DNA of 24,718 bases from JADKIH01 sp043747595 (lineage in GTDB: Bacteria > Bacteroidota > Bacteroidia > AKYH767-A > 2013-40CM-41-45), in contig JAYTOX010000146.1 in the NCBI GenBank assembly GCA_043747595.1, positions 1 to 24,718 of the forward strand. The letters run 5' to 3'. Within the stretch, counting starts at the first letter, position 1. Every line of letters begins with the position of its first letter. This document shows positions 21,804 to 24,718 of this stretch, one piece after another. The position numbers were made by a program, and so were the translations under genes. The notes beneath the pieces are model-generated. The model did no database searches. It was not told the origin of the DNA and saw only the letters and a program-made list of their open reading frames with translations.

Positions 21804-24718
21804 TTATGATTCTTTTCCTTCTTCTACATTACGAACTTTCGTGTTGTAGAATACATTTGGCTGTACATCTAGTTCTTCCAAAAGATGATAACTCCGCTCT
21901 TCCGGCTTCCACATTTTATTCAGCCCACTATCGCTCACTTTATAATCTCCGAAAGTGATGGCATTCGTAGGACATGTTTGCGCACAAGCTGTGTTTACTT
22001 CACCATCTTTTACAGGGCGACCAGCTTTCTTTGCATTCAATTTACCTTCTTGAATACGCTGAACACACATCGAGCATTTTTCCATTACTCCACGTGAACG
22101 TGCTACTACATCCGGATTCAAAACCATTTTACCTAAATCGTTATTGGTATTGAAATCGAATTTCGGATTATCGTTATAACGGAACCAGTTAAAACGACGA
22201 ACTTTATACGGACAGTTATTTGCGCAGTAACGAGTACCTACGCAACGATTGTATGTCATTTGATTTAATCCTTCTGAACTATGGCTCGTCGCAATTACTG
22301 GACAAACTGTTTCACAAGGTGCGTGATTACAATGCTGACACATTACCGGCTGATATACCACTTTCGGCATATCACTCGGTATCTCCATCTTCTTAATATC
22401 ACCTTTTTCAAATTCTTTCGGATCTGCATCGCTGCTATAGTAACGGTCAATACGCATCCAGTGCATTTCACGGCTACGCATTACTTCGTCTTTTCCAACA
22501 ACAGAAACGTTATTCTCAGCTGTACATGCTACTACACAAGCTCCACAACCAATACAACTGTTTAAGTCGATCGACATTCCCCAATGGTGATTTCCGAATT
22601 CGTGCTCATTCCAAAGTGTAACTTCGGTAGCCGTTTTCTTCTTTATATCTTTTCCAACCTTTACCTCGAAAAGTTCTTCTTCGTTTCCGGCATTTGGTTT
22701 TTTAATAAACTCTTCTAATGTTGTTTCTTTTACAATTGCACGACCCATCATTGTGTGATGTGTTTGTGTAGCTGCAAATTTGTAATCTTCTTCTACTGTT
22801 TTCGAAATTTCTACAGGAGATGAATATGACAACGCACTTCCGGAAAGTGTTACAAATGGAAAGGCGTTTGTTCCAATCTTATCTGCTGTCTTTCCTGCTC
22901 CCACTCTTCCATAGCCAAAAGCTAATGAAACTGTTCCCGGTGTTTGTCCCGGTTGTATTACGATTGGAATATTTGCACTTGTATTACCGTTCTTTACTGA
23001 CACGATATTTCCTTGCGCCCAACCTTTTTCACGCGCATCTTTTGGAGATACAGCTAAATAATTATCCCAAGTAATTTTAGAAATAGGATCAGGTAATTCT
23101 TGTAACCAAGGATTATTCGACTGTGCTCCGTTTCCTAAACCTGTTTTTTCATAAACCACTAATTCAAATCCTCCGCTGGTTGAAGCTGTTGGTGCTGTTA
23201 ATGAAGCCTTAGATGCAAATTTAGATGGCATCATTGAAGCTCCTTCCAATACTCCATCTTGTAAAAACTTCTCCCATGTTAATCCCATCGGTAGTTTCGA
23301 TGCCCATCCTGCTTTCATGTAATCGTGGAAGTCGGCCGGTGTACCTGCCCAAGCTAAAATACTTTCCTGGAACTGACGTGTGCTGAATAATGGAGAAATT
23401 GTTGGTTGAGAAATTGAATACATTCCCTTCTTTGGTTCTGCATCATTCCAACTTTCTAACGGATGATGATCAGGACAAATAAACTGACAAGCAGCGCCTG
23501 TTTCATCGGCACGGTCACCAAAAGAAACAGATAAATCTATTTTCTTTAAGCTCTCTGCAAATGCTTTTCCAGTTGGAAGTGTGTAAGCAGGATTTGCATT
23601 GTAAATAAACAATGCGGCTACTTCGCCTTTATTTATTTCATCAAGAAGTGTTGCAAGTTCTGCATCGTTTCCTTGACGTAAATTACATGTTGTGTTTAAA
23701 TCAATTGTTGTTCCGTAACTATCAAGCAACACATTCATCGCATTTACGATGTTTTGAATTGCAAGATCATTTATTCCACATACCACTAACGATTTTCCTT
23801 TGTTAGCAAGAAGTGATTCTGCAACAGCTTCAATTTTCTTTTGGTTTTCACCTTCTAAACTTCCTCCGCTAACAGAACTCGCACCTGTCTTCGATGCAAT
23901 TACATTGTACAAAGCTGTTACCATTGCACCTTGCTGCGAAGGCTTCATTCCAATACGAACATCGGCGTTACTACCTGTTACCGACATAGCAGCTTCTAAT
24001 TGGAAATGCTTCGACATTTCTTTTTTACCGCCATCCAATTTACGCGTCTCAGCATATTGTGCCGAGTATTCTATTGGAGAAATTCCGTTTACAAGAAAAT
24101 CTGATTCTATACCAACAATAACATTTGCTTTGTTAAAAGCATACGATGGAATTCCGTTTACTCCAAAACTTTCCAAATTAGACTGGCGAATTGCAGAACA
24201 AGAAATTGAATCGTACTGTATATGTTTTGTTGTAGGATATTTTTTTGAGAAATCACCAATCGCTCTTAATGTAGAAGGACTGATAACTGTCGAAGAAAGA
24301 ATTCTAATCTTCCCACCTTTTGCCGCAATCGCCGAAAGTTTATCGCCGATGGCTTTATCTACATCTTGCCATGTTGCAGGACTTCCGCCCATCATTGGTC
24401 CTCGTAAACGAACGTTATCATAAAGCGAAAGTACCGACGCTTGAACACGTGCACTTACTTTTCCTTTATTGATCGAGCTGAGTTTGTTTCCTTCGATTTT
24501 GATTGGACGACCTTCGCGTGTCTTTACTACGATACTTGAATAATCATATCCATCAAAATACGATGATGCATAATAATTTGCAATTCCGGGAGTGATCTGA
24601 TCGGGACGAACCAAATATGGAATCGTCTTGCGAACCGGTGCCTCACATGCTGCCAACGACGCCGCAGCAACGCTGAATCCTAAAAACTTTAGGAAGTCGC
24701 GACGTGGTGTAACAGTTA
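21804..24718 (-). CDS. actB: Alternative Complex III subunit ActB, molybdopterin-like/Fe-S protein (N-terminus cut by right edge)
   Basis: The frame is open to the window edge, giving about 970 residues. The visible beginning reads TPRRDFLKFLGFSVAAASLAAC: a twin-arginine motif (RRDFLK), a hydrophobic stretch and a lipobox LAAC. The in-frame TTG at 24656 lies inside this signal and is not the start. The large first domain resembles molybdopterin oxidoreductases but in this family is known to bind no cofactor. The C-terminal ferredoxin-like domain has four cysteine groups: CIGCGACVVAC (about 22525-22560), CQHCNHAPCETVC (about 22310-22345), CVGTRYCANNC (about 22215-22250) and CSMC with ACAQTC (about 22070 and 21975-21990), fitting three 4Fe-4S and one 3Fe-4S centres. 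The actA pentaheme gene should lie beyond the right edge. Confidence 0.95.
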   Translation of the reverse strand, partial: TVTPRRDFLKFLGFSVAAASLAACEAPVRKTIPYLVRPDQITPGIANYYASSYFDGYDYSSIVVKTREGRPIKIEGNKLSSINKGKVSARVQASVLSLYDNVRLRGPMMGGSPATWQDVDKAIGDKLSAIAAKGGKIRILSSTVISPSTLRAIGDFSKKYPTTKHIQYDSISCSAIRQSNLESFGVNGIPSYAFNKANVIVGIESDFLVNGISPIEYSAQYAETRKLDGGKKEMSKHFQLEAAMSVTGSNADVRIGMKPSQQGAMVTALYNVIASKTGASSVSGGSLEGENQKKIEAVAESLLANKGKSLVVCGINDLAIQNIVNAMNVLLDSYGTTIDLNTTCNLRQGNDAELATLLDEINKGEVAALFIYNANPAYTLPTGKAFAESLKKIDLSVSFGDRADETGAACQFICPDHHPLESWNDAEPKKGMYSISQPTISPLFSTRQFQESILAWAGTPADFHDYMKAGWASKLPMGLTWEKFLQDGVLEGASMMPSKFASKASLTAPTASTSGGFELVVYEKTGLGNGAQSNNPWLQELPDPISKITWDNYLAVSPKDAREKGWAQGNIVSVKNGNTSANIPIVIQPGQTPGTVSLAFGYGRVGAGKTADKIGTNAFPFVTLSGSALSYSSPVEISKTVEEDYKFAATQTHHTMMGRAIVKETTLEEFIKKPNAGNEEELFEVKVGKDIKKKTATEVTLWNEHEFGNHHWGMSIDLNSCIGCGACVVACTAENNVSVVGKDEVMRSREMHWMRIDRYYSSDADPKEFEKGDIKKMEIPSDMPKVVYQPVMCQHCNHAPCETVCPVIATSHSSEGLNQMTYNRCVGTRYCANNCPYKVRRFNWFRYNDNPKFDFNTNNDLGKMVLNPDVVARSRGVMEKCSMCVQRIQEGKLNAKKAGRPVKDGEVNTACAQTCPTNAITFGDYKVSDSGLNKMWKPEERSYHLLEELDVQPNVFYNTKVRNVEEGKES

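Noticed and set aside
23800..24423. 207-codon plus-strand open frame antisense to actB
   Set aside because: It mirrors the strongly supported actB frame; its product has no coherent domain and no promoter or leader.
21804..24718. ActB as a catalytic molybdoenzyme such as a formate dehydrogenase or polysulfide reductase
   Set aside because: Although actB-actC resemble PsrABC/Nrf systems, the fusion of the Mo-like and Fe-S domains, the following actD-E-F and the attached cox genes identify Alternative Complex III, whose Mo-like domain is empty in known structures.

Overview
The window looks like core chromosome of a low-GC member of the Bacteroidota. Signs are gldB and gldC, an Alternative Complex III (act) operon running into aa3-type oxidase genes, a PorT-type outer-membrane barrel protein, A-rich leaders with no Shine-Dalgarno sequence, and several TAnnTTTG (-7) promoter elements. 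I cannot name a genus.

Layout from left to right. (1) 1-105: start of mraZ on the minus strand, so the cell-division/cell-wall (dcw) cluster lies off the left edge. Three exact 10-bp-spaced MraZ-box repeats sit in front of it. (2) 410-6129: an alpha/beta hydrolase, the GTPase EngB, gldC, gldB (convergent with gldC), an outer-membrane beta-barrel protein and glutamine-dependent NAD+ synthetase. A heptamer tandem repeat separates gldC and gldB. (3) 6130-7096: a REP-associated tyrosine transposase (RAYT) flanked by outward-pointing inverted copies of a two-hairpin REP-like repeat. The left side is a 73-bp tandem array and the right side a diverged single copy. This is the only clearly mobile-type DNA here and the most interesting part of the window. 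(4) 7110-10107, minus strand: korA-korB, a 2-oxoacid:ferredoxin oxidoreductase, with its own terminator. (5) 10240-14209, minus strand: hemA, a fused hemC-hemD and hemB, giving four of the steps from glutamyl-tRNA to uroporphyrinogen III. (6) 14479-14931, plus strand: a small unassigned membrane protein, divergent from hemA across an 8-6-8 palindrome. (7) 14972-24718, minus strand: actB (cut by the right edge), actC, actD, actE, actF, coxB and coxA, ending at a strong terminator. Together these encode quinol:cytochrome c oxidoreductase (Alternative Complex III) plus the cytochrome c oxidase it can form a supercomplex with.

Functionally, the right half is respiratory. The hem genes supply tetrapyrrole for the heme of ActE and the hemes a/a3 of CoxA. 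Kor links central carbon metabolism to ferredoxin. The left half is housekeeping and envelope/gliding-associated genes in an order familiar from this phylum. I found no phage genes, CRISPR array, tRNA, rRNA or defence system. The best candidate for something little described is the RAYT/REP unit, where a paired base change preserves the repeat hairpin.
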